Source: Polaromonas sp047303325
GTDB lineage: Bacteria; Pseudomonadota; Gammaproteobacteria; Burkholderiales; Burkholderiaceae_C
Direction of reading: 5' to 3'
DNA: 64,000 nt
Assembly (NCBI RefSeq): GCF_047303325.1
Contig: NZ_JBKBEX010000012.1
Span: forward strand, 62,001 to 126,000
In this document: positions 32,446-41,552 of the stretch, piece by piece
Position numbering within the stretch: the first letter of the stretch is position 1
Layout of the letters: each line of letters starts with the position of its first letter
Notes under the pieces: model-generated
Told to the model about the DNA's origin: nothing
The model's input: only the letters and a program-made list of their open reading frames with translations
Databases searched by the model: none
Made by a program: the position numbers and the translations under genes

Positions 32446-32540
32446 GCAAGCTGGGGCCGCGAACCGGCTCTGCCGGGCGCAAGGCGCCTGTCCCCCCTGG
32501 GGGGAGGTGACGCTACACGAAGTGAGCGTCGGCAGGGGGG
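32446..32540 (-). repeat. Dispersed hairpin-forming intergenic repeat, copy 3 (inverted)
   Basis: Reverse-complement copy of the family at 739, 27043 and 51170. On the plus strand the conserved stem appears as CCGGC-TCT-GCCGG at 32464-32476 and the C/G-run hairpin as CCCCCCTGGGGGG at about 32491-32505. It fills the gap between two convergent genes, as at 739 and 51170. Confidence 0.72.
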
Positions 32541-32545
32541 CTTAT

Positions 32546-33658
32546 CTACCTCTTGAATTTGCCGTCCGTGCCAATGATGGACAGGTCGGCGAAATCCAGG
32601 CCGGTGTGGTCTTCGGGGCTATAGCTCACTTCCAGCCCACCCAGGTCGTACTTGCGCATGCCTTCAAGCGCTGCCTGGAGTTTTTCGCGCGTGGGTTTGG
32701 CGCCGGCGCGGCGCAGGCCTTCCACCAGCACCTTGGCCGCGGCAAAGCCTTCCAGCATGGCGGGGCTCACGTCGTTCTGGCCCTTGGCCTTGGCCAGCTC
32801 CTGGGCTTCCTTGACCATGGGGAAGGCGATGGAGCGCTCATACGGAAAGACCTGGGTGACGATCACGCCGCGGGCGTTGTCGCCCAGGCTTTTCACAAAA
32901 CCGCCCGAGGCGTTGTTCGACAGCGTGACGATCTGCGCCGTGGAGCCGGCGGCGCGGAAGGCCTTGACGCCGTCGACTACGGCCTGGCCTGAGGCGACCA
33001 TGATGACGGCCTGCGCATTCGACTGGTAAACCTTGGGCGCGATGGGCCCGAAGTCGGGCTTGCTGCGGTCGAACTTTTCGAGCACGGCGGGTTGCAGCTT
33101 GGCCGTAGTCAGCCCCTTCTGCGCACCCATGACGCCGTCGGCGCCGAAGCTGTCGTCGGCATAGACGATGCCGACGCGGGTGATGCCCATGGAGGCGAGG
33201 TGGGTCACCGCTTTCTCGGCTTCGCGCTGGTAGGTGGCGCGCACATTGAACACATATTTTCTGACAGGCTGGTGCAGCACCATGGCGCCGGTGGACGGAC
33301 CCACCAGCGGCACGCCATGCTTATCGAGCAGCGGGATGATGCCTTCGGTGTGGGGCGTCCCGCGCGTGAGGAAGAGCGCCACCACGTTCTGCTCTTCGAC
33401 CAGCTTGCGGGCGTTCTCGACGGTGAGCTTGGGGTCGAATTTGTCGTCGAGCGAGACCAACTCTATTTTTTGCCCGTTCACGCCCCCCTTGGCGTTGACG
33501 GCATCGATGTAGAGCTTGGCGCCGTCGGTGGTTTCCTTGACGCCGGCGCCCACGGGGCCGGTGAAGCCCGCGCTCTGCCCGACCAGAATCTGTGCCTGGG
33601 CCAGCTGGCCCAGGGCGGCCATCACAAGGGCCGCGCACAAATGCGTGATTTTTGACAT
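32546..33658 (-). CDS. ABC transporter substrate-binding protein, Leu/Ile/Val type
   Basis: 370-residue periplasmic binding protein (Peripla_BP_6, LivK-like). Signal peptide MSKITHLCAALVMAALGQLA followed by QAQILVGQSAGFTGPVGAG. Two-lobed fold motifs VGPSTGAMVLH and VGIVYADDSFGADG are seen. No permease or ATPase genes are adjacent, so it is an orphan component; possible ligands are branched-chain amino acids, amides or aromatic acids. Start at ATG 33658 (signal peptide), not the upstream in-frame ATG at 33700. Confidence 0.9.
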   Translation of the reverse strand: MSKITHLCAALVMAALGQLAQAQILVGQSAGFTGPVGAGVKETTDGAKLYIDAVNAKGGVNGQKIELVSLDDKFDPKLTVENARKLVEEQNVVALFLTRGTPHTEGIIPLLDKHGVPLVGPSTGAMVLHQPVRKYVFNVRATYQREAEKAVTHLASMGITRVGIVYADDSFGADGVMGAQKGLTTAKLQPAVLEKFDRSKPDFGPIAPKVYQSNAQAVIMVASGQAVVDGVKAFRAAGSTAQIVTLSNNASGGFVKSLGDNARGVIVTQVFPYERSIAFPMVKEAQELAKAKGQNDVSPAMLEGFAAAKVLVEGLRRAGAKPTREKLQAALEGMRKYDLGGLEVSYSPEDHTGLDFADLSIIGTDGKFKR

Positions 33659-33867
33659 GGTGTGTCTCCGTGTTTTTTTTCGATCAATCCCTGTGTGCAA
33701 AGTTAAGCACGAAAGCGCAAAAACAGCGAGCAGGGAAACCAGAATGTGCCCTAATTGGCGCGGTGGAAAGTGTGAAAAAAGCAGGGGAAAAGGCCCTTAA
33801 TCCCTACATCCTGCACAGGCGGACGCTTTGCCTAGAATGTTTGACCTCTTCAGGAAAGACCGCACTC

Positions 33868-36800
33868 ATGTCCCAGGGAACCATCCGCATCCGCGGCGCG
33901 CGCCAGCACAACCTCAAAAACCTCGACCTTGATATTCGCACCGGTGAAATGACGGTGGTCACCGGCCCCAGCGGCTCGGGAAAATCCTCGCTGGTGTTCG
34001 ACACCCTGTTCGCCGAAGGCCAGCGCCGCTATGTGGAAACCTTCTCGGCCTATGCGCGCCAGTTCCTGGACCGCATGGACAAGCCGGCCGTCGACAAGGT
34101 CGAGGGCGTGCCCCCGGCCATCGCGATCGACCAGACCAACCCGGTGCGCAGCTCGCGCTCCACCGTGGGCACGATGACGGAGCTCAACGACCACCTGAAG
34201 CTGCTCTACGCGCGTGCCGCGCAACTCTTTGACAAGCAGACCGCGCAGAATGTGCGCCACGATACGCCCGAGTCGATTTACGCCGAGCTGATGGCGCGCA
34301 CCAAAGAAGGCGACCCGCGTGTGGTGCTGACCTTTCCGGTCGAACTGCCGGGCAACACCAGCGCCGAGCAGGTCGAACAGTGGCTGTCGGTCAGCGGCTT
34401 CACGCGCGTGCATGCGCAGCGCGACGTCGCCACGCCGGCAGGTCCGCACAAGCTGCTGGACGTCGTGGCCGACCGCTTTCGCACCCATGCGGTGGAAAAG
34501 TCCCGGGTGATGGATGCGATTGAGACCGCGCTCAAGCGCGGCGGCAGGCTCAATGTTTATGTGCAACACGCAGAGGATGGCCAGCCCGACCAGATGTGGC
34601 GTTTCTCGACAGGCCTGCACTGCCCCGACAGCGACCTGCGCTATACCAACCCCACGCCCTCGCTGTTCTCCTTTAACTCGGCCATGGGCGCCTGCGAAAC
34701 CTGCCGCGGTTTCGGCCGCGTGATCGGCGTGGACTACGGCCTGGTGATCCCGAATGACAAGCTGACCCTGCGCGCCGGCGCCATCAAGACCATACAGACA
34801 CCCGCCTGGAAGGAAGCCCAGGACGATTTGATGCGCCACGCCGAAGCGGCCGGCATACCGCGCGACACGCCCTGGTACAAGCTCACGCCCGAGCAGCAGG
34901 GCTGGGTCATCAACGGCACACCGGGCTACAAGGACGGCAACTGGAACAAGCAGTGGTACGGCATCAAGCGCTTTTTTGAGTACCTCGAAAGCAAGGCCTA
35001 CAAGATGCACATCCGCGTGCTGCTGTCCAAGTACCGCAGCTACACGCCTTGCGAAACCTGCGGCGGCGCGCGCCTCAAGCTCGAGTCGCTGTTGTGGCGC
35101 CTGGGCTCCAAAGAGGCGGCCGACGCGGTGCTGCCGCCGGGCCAGCGCTTTATGCCTGTGGGCGTGCAGTGGAGCCGTGAGCAGCTCGAGGCCCTGCCGG
35201 GCCTGGCGCTGCACGACCTGATGCGCCTGCCCATAGACCGGCTGCGAGAATTCTTCAGCGGCCTCTCGCTCAACGTGATGGGCGACGACGCCGAACTGCA
35301 GGCGCTCAAATCCTTGTTCGAGGAAATCCAGACGCGCGTCAAATACCTGTGCGACGTGGGCATAGGCTACCTCACGCTGGACCGGCAAAGCCGCACGCTC
35401 TCGGGCGGCGAGGTGCAGCGCATCAACCTCACGACGGCGCTGGGCACCTCGCTGGTCAATACGTTGTTTGTGCTCGACGAGCCCTCCATAGGCCTGCACC
35501 CGCGCGACATGAACCGCATCACCCAGGCCATGCACCGGCTGCGCGACGCCGGCAATACGCTGGTGGTGGTGGAGCACGACCCGGCCGTGATGCTGGCGGC
35601 CGACCGCATGATAGACATGGGCCCGGGCCCGGGCGAGAAGGGCGGCCAGATCGTGTTCGACGGCACGCCTGAAGACCTCAAACATGCCGACACGCTGACC
35701 GGCGCCTACCTGGGCTCGCGCAAGCAGGTGGGCATGGGCTTCAAGCGCGCGGTGACCGAGAACACGCCGCGCCTCATCCTCGAGGGCGCGCGCGACCACA
35801 ACCTGAAAAACCTGACGGTCGACTTCCCGCTGCAGCGCCTGGTCTGCGTGACCGGCGTGAGCGGCTCCGGCAAGTCCACGCTGATGCAGGACATCCTGGC
35901 GCCGGCATTGCTGCGCCAGTTCGGCAAGGCGACCGAAACGCCGGGCCTGCACGACCGCCTGCTGGGCGCCGACCACCTGACCGACGTGGTGTTTGTCGAC
36001 CAGTCGCCCATCGGCAAGACGGCGCGCTCCAACCCGGCCAGCTATGTGGGCGCCTGGGACGCGGTGCGCGACCTGTTCGCGCTGGCGCCGCTGGCGAAAC
36101 AGCGCAGCTACACCGCCACCAAGTTCAGCTTCAACAACGGCGACGGGCGCTGCCCGACCTGCGGCGGCTCGGGCTTCGAGCACGTGGAGATGCAGTTTTT
36201 GAGCGACGTCTACCTGCGCTGCCCCGACTGCGACGGCAAGCGTTACCGCGCCGAGATCCTCGAGGTGACGATTGAGCGCAAGGCCGTGGGCGACCTCAAG
36301 CCGCGGCTGCTCAATGTGTCCGACGTGCTGGACCTCACGGTCAGCGAGGCGATTGCCCTGTTTGCGCAGGACCGCGAGGTGGTGCGGTCGCTGCAGCCGA
36401 TTGTGGACGTGGGCCTGGAATACGTGAAGCTGGGCCAGCCCGTGCCCACGCTGTCGGGCGGCGAGGCGCAGCGCCTGAAGCTGGCGGGCTTTTTGGCCAA
36501 TGCCAGCAAGACGGTAAGCGCGAGCAAGCAGGCGCTGGCGCTCAGGCAGCCCGGCCGCGGCACGCTGTTTTTGTTCGACGAGCCGACCACCGGCCTGCAT
36601 TTTGACGACATCGCCAAGCTGATGCGCGCGCTGCGCAAGCTGCTGGAGGCCGGCCATTCGCTGATCGTGATCGAGCACAACCTCGACGTGATCCGCTCGG
36701 CCGACTGGCTGATAGACCTGGGCCCCGAAGGCGGCGAAGGCGGCGGCCTGCTGGTGGCCCAGGGCACGCCCGAGGAGGTGCGCAAGCACCCGACATCGCA

Positions 36801-39741
36801 CACCGCGCTGGCGCTGCGCGAGTACGAGCAGGCCATGGGCAAGGTGCACGGCGTGGAGGAGTCGCGGCCCAAGGTGTGGGCCACGCGGCCGGTGTTCTCC
36901 AACCTGATCCAGATCGTCAATGCCAAAGAGAACAACCTCAAGAGTTTGTCGGTCGACATTCCGCGCGGCAAGTTCAATGTGGTGACCGGCGTCTCGGGCT
37001 CCGGCAAGTCCACGCTGGCCTTTGACATTCTGTTCAACGAAGGCCAGCGGCGCTACCTCGAGTCGCTGAACGCCTATGCGCGCAGCATCGTGCAGCCGGC
37101 GGGCCGGCCCGAGGTGGACGCGGTCTACGGCATCCCGCCCACCGTGGCCATCGAGCAGCGCCTGTCGCGCGGCGGGCGCAAGTCCACCGTGGGCACCACC
37201 ACCGAGGTCTGGCATTTCCTGCGCCTCTTGTATGTGAAGCTGGGCATACAGCATTGCATCAAGGAAGGCGCGGCCGTGATGCCGCAAAGCCCTGAAAGCA
37301 TCGCGGCCCAGCTGCTCAAGACCTATCGCGGCCAGCACATCGGCCTGCTGGCGCCGCTGGTGATCGCGCGCAAGGGCGTGTACACCGAGCTGGCCGACTG
37401 GGCGCGCCCGCGCGGCTACACCCACCTGCGCATAGACGGCGAGTTTCTGCCGACCACCGGTTTCCCGCGCATAGACCGCTTCAAGGAGCACACGGTGGAG
37501 CTGCCGGTGGCCGACATCCATGTGTCGCCCGAGAACGAGGCTGCCTTGCGCGCCGCGCTGGCGACCGCGCTGGAGCACGGCAAGGGCGTGGTCCATGTGC
37601 TGGCGCCGCTGGACGGCCTGCGCGGCGCGATGATGGCCGGCGCCAGCGCCAAAAACATCGGCAAGCTGATCGCGTTTTCGACCAAGCGCGCCTGCCCGGT
37701 CTGCGCCACTTCGTACGCTGAACTCGACCCGCGGCTCTTCAGCTACAACAGCAAGCACGGCTGGTGCCCCGACTGCGTGGGCACCGGCGTCAAGCTCACC
37801 AAAGAGCAGCGCAAGGTGTTTGACGACTCGGTGATGGACGACGACAACAAGGGCCGCGAGCAAAGCTTTGCCGAGCCCGAAGTGGAAGACGTGGCCGGCA
37901 CCGCCTGCCCGACCTGCGAAGGTACGCGGCTCAATGCCACGGCCCGCGCTGTGAAGTTCGCCGGCGTCGGCATTGCCGACATCGCGGCGCTGTCGGTGAC
38001 CGACGTGCGGCGCTGGGTGGAAAAGCTCGCGTTGCTGGGCCGCGAGGCCGGCATCGCGCGCGACCTGATTCCGGAGATCAAGAGCCGGCTGGAGTTCCTC
38101 GAGGACGTGGGCCTGGGCTACCTCACGCTGGACCGCGGCGCACCCACGCTCTCGGGCGGCGAGGCGCAGCGCATACGCCTGGCGGCGCAGCTGGGCTCCA
38201 ACCTGCAGGGCGTTTGCTACGTGCTGGACGAACCGACGATTGGCCTGCACCCGCGCGACAACCAGATCCTGCTGGGCGCTTTGGGCAAACTCAGCGACCG
38301 CGGCAACACCCTGGTGGTGGTCGAGCATGACGAAGACACCATACGCCGCGCCGACAACATCATCGACATAGGCCCGGGCGCGGGCAAGCGCGGCGGCACG
38401 CTGGTCGCGCAGGGCACGGCGGCGCAGCTGTCGGCCGTGCCCGAGTCGCTGACCGGCCGCTACCTGGCCAACCCGCTGATACACCCGCTGCATGCGCGGC
38501 GCGAAACGCGCAAGGGCGCGGCGCCTGCGGCCGCGGTGAAGGAGGCCGCCGTGGTTGCCGACGCCAAGCCCGTGAGCAAACAGAAGGCGGCCCTGCTCAA
38601 GGCCGCGGCGCTAAAAGCCGCCGCGGCCAGCGCCAGTGCGTTGCACAATGCGGCGCCGGTGGCCGCCGGGCCTTTCACTTCCTGGCTCACGGTGGTCAAT
38701 GCGGACCTGCACAACCTCAAGGACGTTTCGGTCACCGTGCCGCTGTACCGCCTGGTGGCGGTGACGGGCGTGTCGGGCTCCGGCAAGTCCACCCTGGCGC
38801 GCGATGTGCTGCTGACCAATGTGCATGCGGGCGTGACGCAGCGCTCCACCAAGTCGGGGCGCGACGCCGACGACAAGGGAAAGACGCCGGACTGGACCGG
38901 CTGCGAGCGCATCGAAGGTTATGCGGCGGTGGACCGTGTGCTGGAAGTCGACCAGACGCCTATCGGCAAGACGCCGCGCTCCTGCCCGGCCACTTATATC
39001 GGCTTCTGGGACACGATACGCAAGCTGTTTGCCGACACGCTGGAGGCCCGCGCGCGCGGCTACGGCGCCGGGCGTTTTTCCTTCAACACCGGCGAGGGCC
39101 GCTGCCCGACCTGCGAAGGCGCGGGCGTGCGCACCATAGGCATGAGCTTTTTGCCCGACGTGAAGGTGCTGTGCGAAACCTGCCACGGCGCGCGCTTCAA
39201 CCCCGAAACCCAGGCCGTGACCTGGCGCGGCAAGAACATCGGCGACGTGCTGAAAATGGAAGTGGACGAGGCGGTGGACTTCTTCGCCTCCATGCCCAAC
39301 ATCAGCCACCCGCTGCAACTGCTGAAAGACGTGGGCCTGGGCTATCTCACGCTGGGCCAGCCGTCGCCCACGCTGTCGGGCGGCGAGGCGCAGCGCATCA
39401 AGCTGGTGACCGAACTGAGCAAGGTGCGCGACGACATCACGCGCCGCGGCCAGAAGGCGCCGCACACGCTCTATGTGCTGGACGAGCCCACGGTGGGCCT
39501 GCACATGGCCGACGTGGAAAAGCTGATCCATGTGCTGCACCGCCTGGTCAACGGCGGCCACAGCGTGGTGGTGATCGAACACGACCTGGACGTGATCGCC
39601 GAAGCCGATTGGGTGATTGACCTGGGCCCGGACGGCGGCAATGCCGGCGGGCGTGTGGTGGCGTCCGCGCCGCCCGAGGCGGTGGTCAAGCTGGGAACGC
39701 ATACCGGGAAGGCGCTCCAAAGCGTCTTGTCACGGGTGTGA
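33868..39741 (+). CDS. uvrA: Double-length excinuclease UvrA (tandem UvrA-like protein)
   Basis: 1957-residue protein, twice the normal UvrA (about 940). Four ABC ATPase modules: Walker A motifs at about residues 33-40 (GPSGSGKS), 662, 1040 and 1633 (TGVSGSGKST), with LSGGE signatures near 512, 863, 1429 and 1837. Zinc Cys pairs recur in both halves (CPTCGGSGFEH, CPDCDG; CPTCEGAG, CETCHG). The halves join near residue 1000, and an Ala-rich linker lies at about 1546-1605. UvrA finds helix-distorting DNA damage with UvrB. Starts upstream of 33868 (to 33652) lack sense; ATG here has AGGAAAG upstream. Whether this is the only UvrA of the genome, or a UvrA-like paralogue, cannot be seen here. Confidence 0.9.
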   Translation: MSQGTIRIRGARQHNLKNLDLDIRTGEMTVVTGPSGSGKSSLVFDTLFAEGQRRYVETFSAYARQFLDRMDKPAVDKVEGVPPAIAIDQTNPVRSSRSTVGTMTELNDHLKLLYARAAQLFDKQTAQNVRHDTPESIYAELMARTKEGDPRVVLTFPVELPGNTSAEQVEQWLSVSGFTRVHAQRDVATPAGPHKLLDVVADRFRTHAVEKSRVMDAIETALKRGGRLNVYVQHAEDGQPDQMWRFSTGLHCPDSDLRYTNPTPSLFSFNSAMGACETCRGFGRVIGVDYGLVIPNDKLTLRAGAIKTIQTPAWKEAQDDLMRHAEAAGIPRDTPWYKLTPEQQGWVINGTPGYKDGNWNKQWYGIKRFFEYLESKAYKMHIRVLLSKYRSYTPCETCGGARLKLESLLWRLGSKEAADAVLPPGQRFMPVGVQWSREQLEALPGLALHDLMRLPIDRLREFFSGLSLNVMGDDAELQALKSLFEEIQTRVKYLCDVGIGYLTLDRQSRTLSGGEVQRINLTTALGTSLVNTLFVLDEPSIGLHPRDMNRITQAMHRLRDAGNTLVVVEHDPAVMLAADRMIDMGPGPGEKGGQIVFDGTPEDLKHADTLTGAYLGSRKQVGMGFKRAVTENTPRLILEGARDHNLKNLTVDFPLQRLVCVTGVSGSGKSTLMQDILAPALLRQFGKATETPGLHDRLLGADHLTDVVFVDQSPIGKTARSNPASYVGAWDAVRDLFALAPLAKQRSYTATKFSFNNGDGRCPTCGGSGFEHVEMQFLSDVYLRCPDCDGKRYRAEILEVTIERKAVGDLKPRLLNVSDVLDLTVSEAIALFAQDREVVRSLQPIVDVGLEYVKLGQPVPTLSGGEAQRLKLAGFLANASKTVSASKQALALRQPGRGTLFLFDEPTTGLHFDDIAKLMRALRKLLEAGHSLIVIEHNLDVIRSADWLIDLGPEGGEGGGLLVAQGTPEEVRKHPTSHTALALREYEQAMGKVHGVEESRPKVWATRPVFSNLIQIVNAKENNLKSLSVDIPRGKFNVVTGVSGSGKSTLAFDILFNEGQRRYLESLNAYARSIVQPAGRPEVDAVYGIPPTVAIEQRLSRGGRKSTVGTTTEVWHFLRLLYVKLGIQHCIKEGAAVMPQSPESIAAQLLKTYRGQHIGLLAPLVIARKGVYTELADWARPRGYTHLRIDGEFLPTTGFPRIDRFKEHTVELPVADIHVSPENEAALRAALATALEHGKGVVHVLAPLDGLRGAMMAGASAKNIGKLIAFSTKRACPVCATSYAELDPRLFSYNSKHGWCPDCVGTGVKLTKEQRKVFDDSVMDDDNKGREQSFAEPEVEDVAGTACPTCEGTRLNATARAVKFAGVGIADIAALSVTDVRRWVEKLALLGREAGIARDLIPEIKSRLEFLEDVGLGYLTLDRGAPTLSGGEAQRIRLAAQLGSNLQGVCYVLDEPTIGLHPRDNQILLGALGKLSDRGNTLVVVEHDEDTIRRADNIIDIGPGAGKRGGTLVAQGTAAQLSAVPESLTGRYLANPLIHPLHARRETRKGAAPAAAVKEAAVVADAKPVSKQKAALLKAAALKAAAASASALHNAAPVAAGPFTSWLTVVNADLHNLKDVSVTVPLYRLVAVTGVSGSGKSTLARDVLLTNVHAGVTQRSTKSGRDADDKGKTPDWTGCERIEGYAAVDRVLEVDQTPIGKTPRSCPATYIGFWDTIRKLFADTLEARARGYGAGRFSFNTGEGRCPTCEGAGVRTIGMSFLPDVKVLCETCHGARFNPETQAVTWRGKNIGDVLKMEVDEAVDFFASMPNISHPLQLLKDVGLGYLTLGQPSPTLSGGEAQRIKLVTELSKVRDDITRRGQKAPHTLYVLDEPTVGLHMADVEKLIHVLHRLVNGGHSVVVIEHDLDVIAEADWVIDLGPDGGNAGGRVVASAPPEAVVKLGTHTGKALQSVLSRV

Positions 39742-39755
39742 ATTTGAATCGGTAT

Positions 39756-39803
39756 TGTTCCAATAATTCGTCGAATATTTGCATTCGACGAAAAAATGGA
39801 ACA
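39756..39803. promoter_or_regulatory. Nested dyad upstream of Bug-type binding protein gene
   Basis: Outer arms TGTTCCA (39756-39762) and TGGAACA (39797-39803) enclose inner arms TTCGTCGAAT (39767-39776) and ATTCGACGAA (39783-39792) with a 6-base loop. All arms are perfect. It lies 14 bases after the uvrA stop and about 100 before the next start. It may be an operator or a terminator; no T-run follows on the plus strand, so an operator is favoured. Confidence 0.6.
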
Positions 39804-39906
39804 TACGGTCGTTGACGCCCGCGCGACAGCCCTTCAGGTGTTGCCCTGATTCGCCAAAGCCAATCGCCGGGCATGATGGCCGTATTCCAAAAAAGGAGAC
39901 ATGTCC

Positions 39907-40875
39907 ATGCAACGCCGCCCCTTTCTGCACACCGCCGCCGCCCTGGCCTTGATGGCCGCCGCGGTCATGCCGGCCCAGGCGCAGACCTTTCCGGCCAAGC
40001 CCATCAAGCTGGTGATCGCGTTTCCGGCCGGCGGGCCCACCGACATCACCATGCGTTCACTGGCCGACAACGCCGGCAAGATCCTGGGCCAGCCGGTGAT
40101 CGTGGAGAACAAGCCCGGCGCGGGCGGCACCTTGCCGGCGCAGCAGCTGCAAAGCGCGGCGGCCGACGGCTACACGCTGGCGCAGATCCCGCTGGGTGTG
40201 TTCCGCCTGGGCTACACGACCAAGATCAACTGGGACCCGGTCAAGGACATCAGCTATGTGATCAATGTGACCGGCTACGCCTTCGGCATCGTGGTGCCGG
40301 CCGACAGCCCGTTCAAGACCTGGGCCGACTTTGTGGCCTATGCCAAGGCCAACCCGGGGAAGCTCACCTACGGCTCCACCGGCACGCTGACCAGCCCGCA
40401 CCTGACGACGGAACTCATCGCGCAGAAAGCCGGCATTGAATTGCAGCACGTGCCCTACAAAGGGAGCGCCGACCTGATGCTGGCGCTGGTCAGCGGCCAG
40501 TTGATGGCGGGCGCCGACAGCACCGGCTTTGCGCCGCAGGTGGAGGCCGGCAAGCTGCGTGTGCTCAATACCTGGGGCGAGAAGCGTCTGGACAAATTCC
40601 CGAACGCGCCCACGCTCAAAGAGCTGGGCTACGACATCGTGCAGAACTCGCCATTTGGCATAGGCGCGCCCAAGGGCACGCCGCCCGAGGTGATCAAGCG
40701 TTTGCACGATGCCTTCAAGAAGGCCATGGAAGAGCCGAGTTATGTGGCGGCGCTGGGCCGGTATGACATGCTGCCCAACTACCTGAGTTCGGCGGATTAC
40801 ACCAAGTTTGCGCAGGACACGGTGGTGCGCGAAAAAGTTTTGATCGACAAGCTAGGCTTGGCTAAACCCAACTAG
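39907..40875 (+). CDS. Bug/TctC-family tripartite tricarboxylate binding protein
   Basis: 322-residue periplasmic solute-binding protein. It has a signal peptide (MQRRPFLHTAAALALMAAAV, cut near AQAQ) then the family opening FPAKPIKLVIAFPAGGPTD; later VENKPGAGG and the HVPYKGSADLM motif are classic Bug features. Bug proteins bind carboxylates; no TctA/TctB genes are adjacent, as is usual for the expanded Bug set in Burkholderiales. The second ATG (39907) is chosen since GGAG then lies 8 bases upstream. Its end overlaps the convergent TetR gene by 14 bases. Confidence 0.93.
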   Translation: MQRRPFLHTAAALALMAAAVMPAQAQTFPAKPIKLVIAFPAGGPTDITMRSLADNAGKILGQPVIVENKPGAGGTLPAQQLQSAAADGYTLAQIPLGVFRLGYTTKINWDPVKDISYVINVTGYAFGIVVPADSPFKTWADFVAYAKANPGKLTYGSTGTLTSPHLTTELIAQKAGIELQHVPYKGSADLMLALVSGQLMAGADSTGFAPQVEAGKLRVLNTWGEKRLDKFPNAPTLKELGYDIVQNSPFGIGAPKGTPPEVIKRLHDAFKKAMEEPSYVAALGRYDMLPNYLSSADYTKFAQDTVVREKVLIDKLGLAKPN

Positions 40876-41446
40876 CGGGCTCGATGCCGGCCAGTACGAA
40901 CAGCTCGTCGGCCAGCTGGTCGGCGAGAGCCGGTTCCACGCCCGAACCAAAAATCAGCCGGTAAACAATAGGGGCCATCATGTGGTCCAGCACCTGCTGC
41001 ACCGTGGGTGTGGCATCGCCGCGCGCCTGGGCCCGGCTCACCAGCAGCGTGGCTTCGGCGCGGCGGTTTTTCAGGCAATTGGTGTCTTCCGGGCCGGCCA
41101 GGGCCGCCGCCGCCTTCAGCATGGAGGTGCAGCCGGGTTTGTTGAGGTGGGTGATCAACTCCCGGGCCCAGGCCGCGAGTTCGGCCTTGAGGTCGCCGGT
41201 CTCGGGCAGGGGGCGGTTCGGGTCCAGCCGCTGCGTCGCGGTTTCGCCGAGCAGGCCGTTCACGTCGCCCCAGCGCCGGTAAATGCTGGAGGCGCTGACG
41301 CCGGCGCGCTCGGCCACGGCCGGCACGGTCACCTTGTCGCGGCCTTCCTGGGCAATCAGTTCTTCGAGCGCCTTGCGCACCACGGCCTGCACCTGGGCGC
41401 TGCGGCCGCCTGGACGCTTGTTCTGGGGTGTTTGTGGAGTGCTCAT
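40862..41446 (-). CDS. TetR-family transcriptional regulator
   Basis: 194-residue regulator with an N-terminal TetR HTH (VRKALEELIAQEGRDKVTV, PAVAERAGVSASSIYRRWGD) and a C-terminal ligand-binding helical domain (about residues 80-190). It is divergent from an MFS exporter gene, the standard TetR-efflux arrangement, so it likely represses that exporter and itself. ATG at 41446 gives the family length; an extension to 41494 would cover the operator region. Tail-to-tail overlap of 14 bases with the Bug gene. Confidence 0.92.
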   Translation of the reverse strand: MSTPQTPQNKRPGGRSAQVQAVVRKALEELIAQEGRDKVTVPAVAERAGVSASSIYRRWGDVNGLLGETATQRLDPNRPLPETGDLKAELAAWARELITHLNKPGCTSMLKAAAALAGPEDTNCLKNRRAEATLLVSRAQARGDATPTVQQVLDHMMAPIVYRLIFGSGVEPALADQLADELFVLAGIEPASWV

Positions 41447-41477
41447 CAGGGCGGATTTTAACCTAAAAGCAATGATC

Positions 41478-41529
41478 TTTGCGTTAATTTTCAAACGAGT
41501 ATAGAATTCGCAAACGCAAATAAATTTGC
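41478..41529. promoter_or_regulatory. Candidate TetR operators in divergent TetR/MFS region
   Basis: The 106-base gap is AT-rich and holds overlapping dyads: TTTGCGTT (41478-41485) with AACGCAAA (41513-41520), CGTT-N8-AACG at 41482-41497, and GCAAAT-AA-ATTTGC at 41516-41529. Any may bind the TetR protein encoded to the left. Confidence 0.5.
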
Positions 41530-41552
41530 TTTAAGAAAGTCGAGCGTTTCCC

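Noticed and set aside
33659..33867. LexA (SOS) box upstream of uvrA
   Set aside because: No CTGT-N8-ACAG-like palindrome could be found by eye in this gap; only a weak TAGAAT -10 near 33834.
33850..38493. Very long open frame on the minus strand inside uvrA
   Set aside because: It is the GC-rich antisense shadow of the UvrA frame; the plus-strand protein has all conserved motifs and the minus-strand translation has none.
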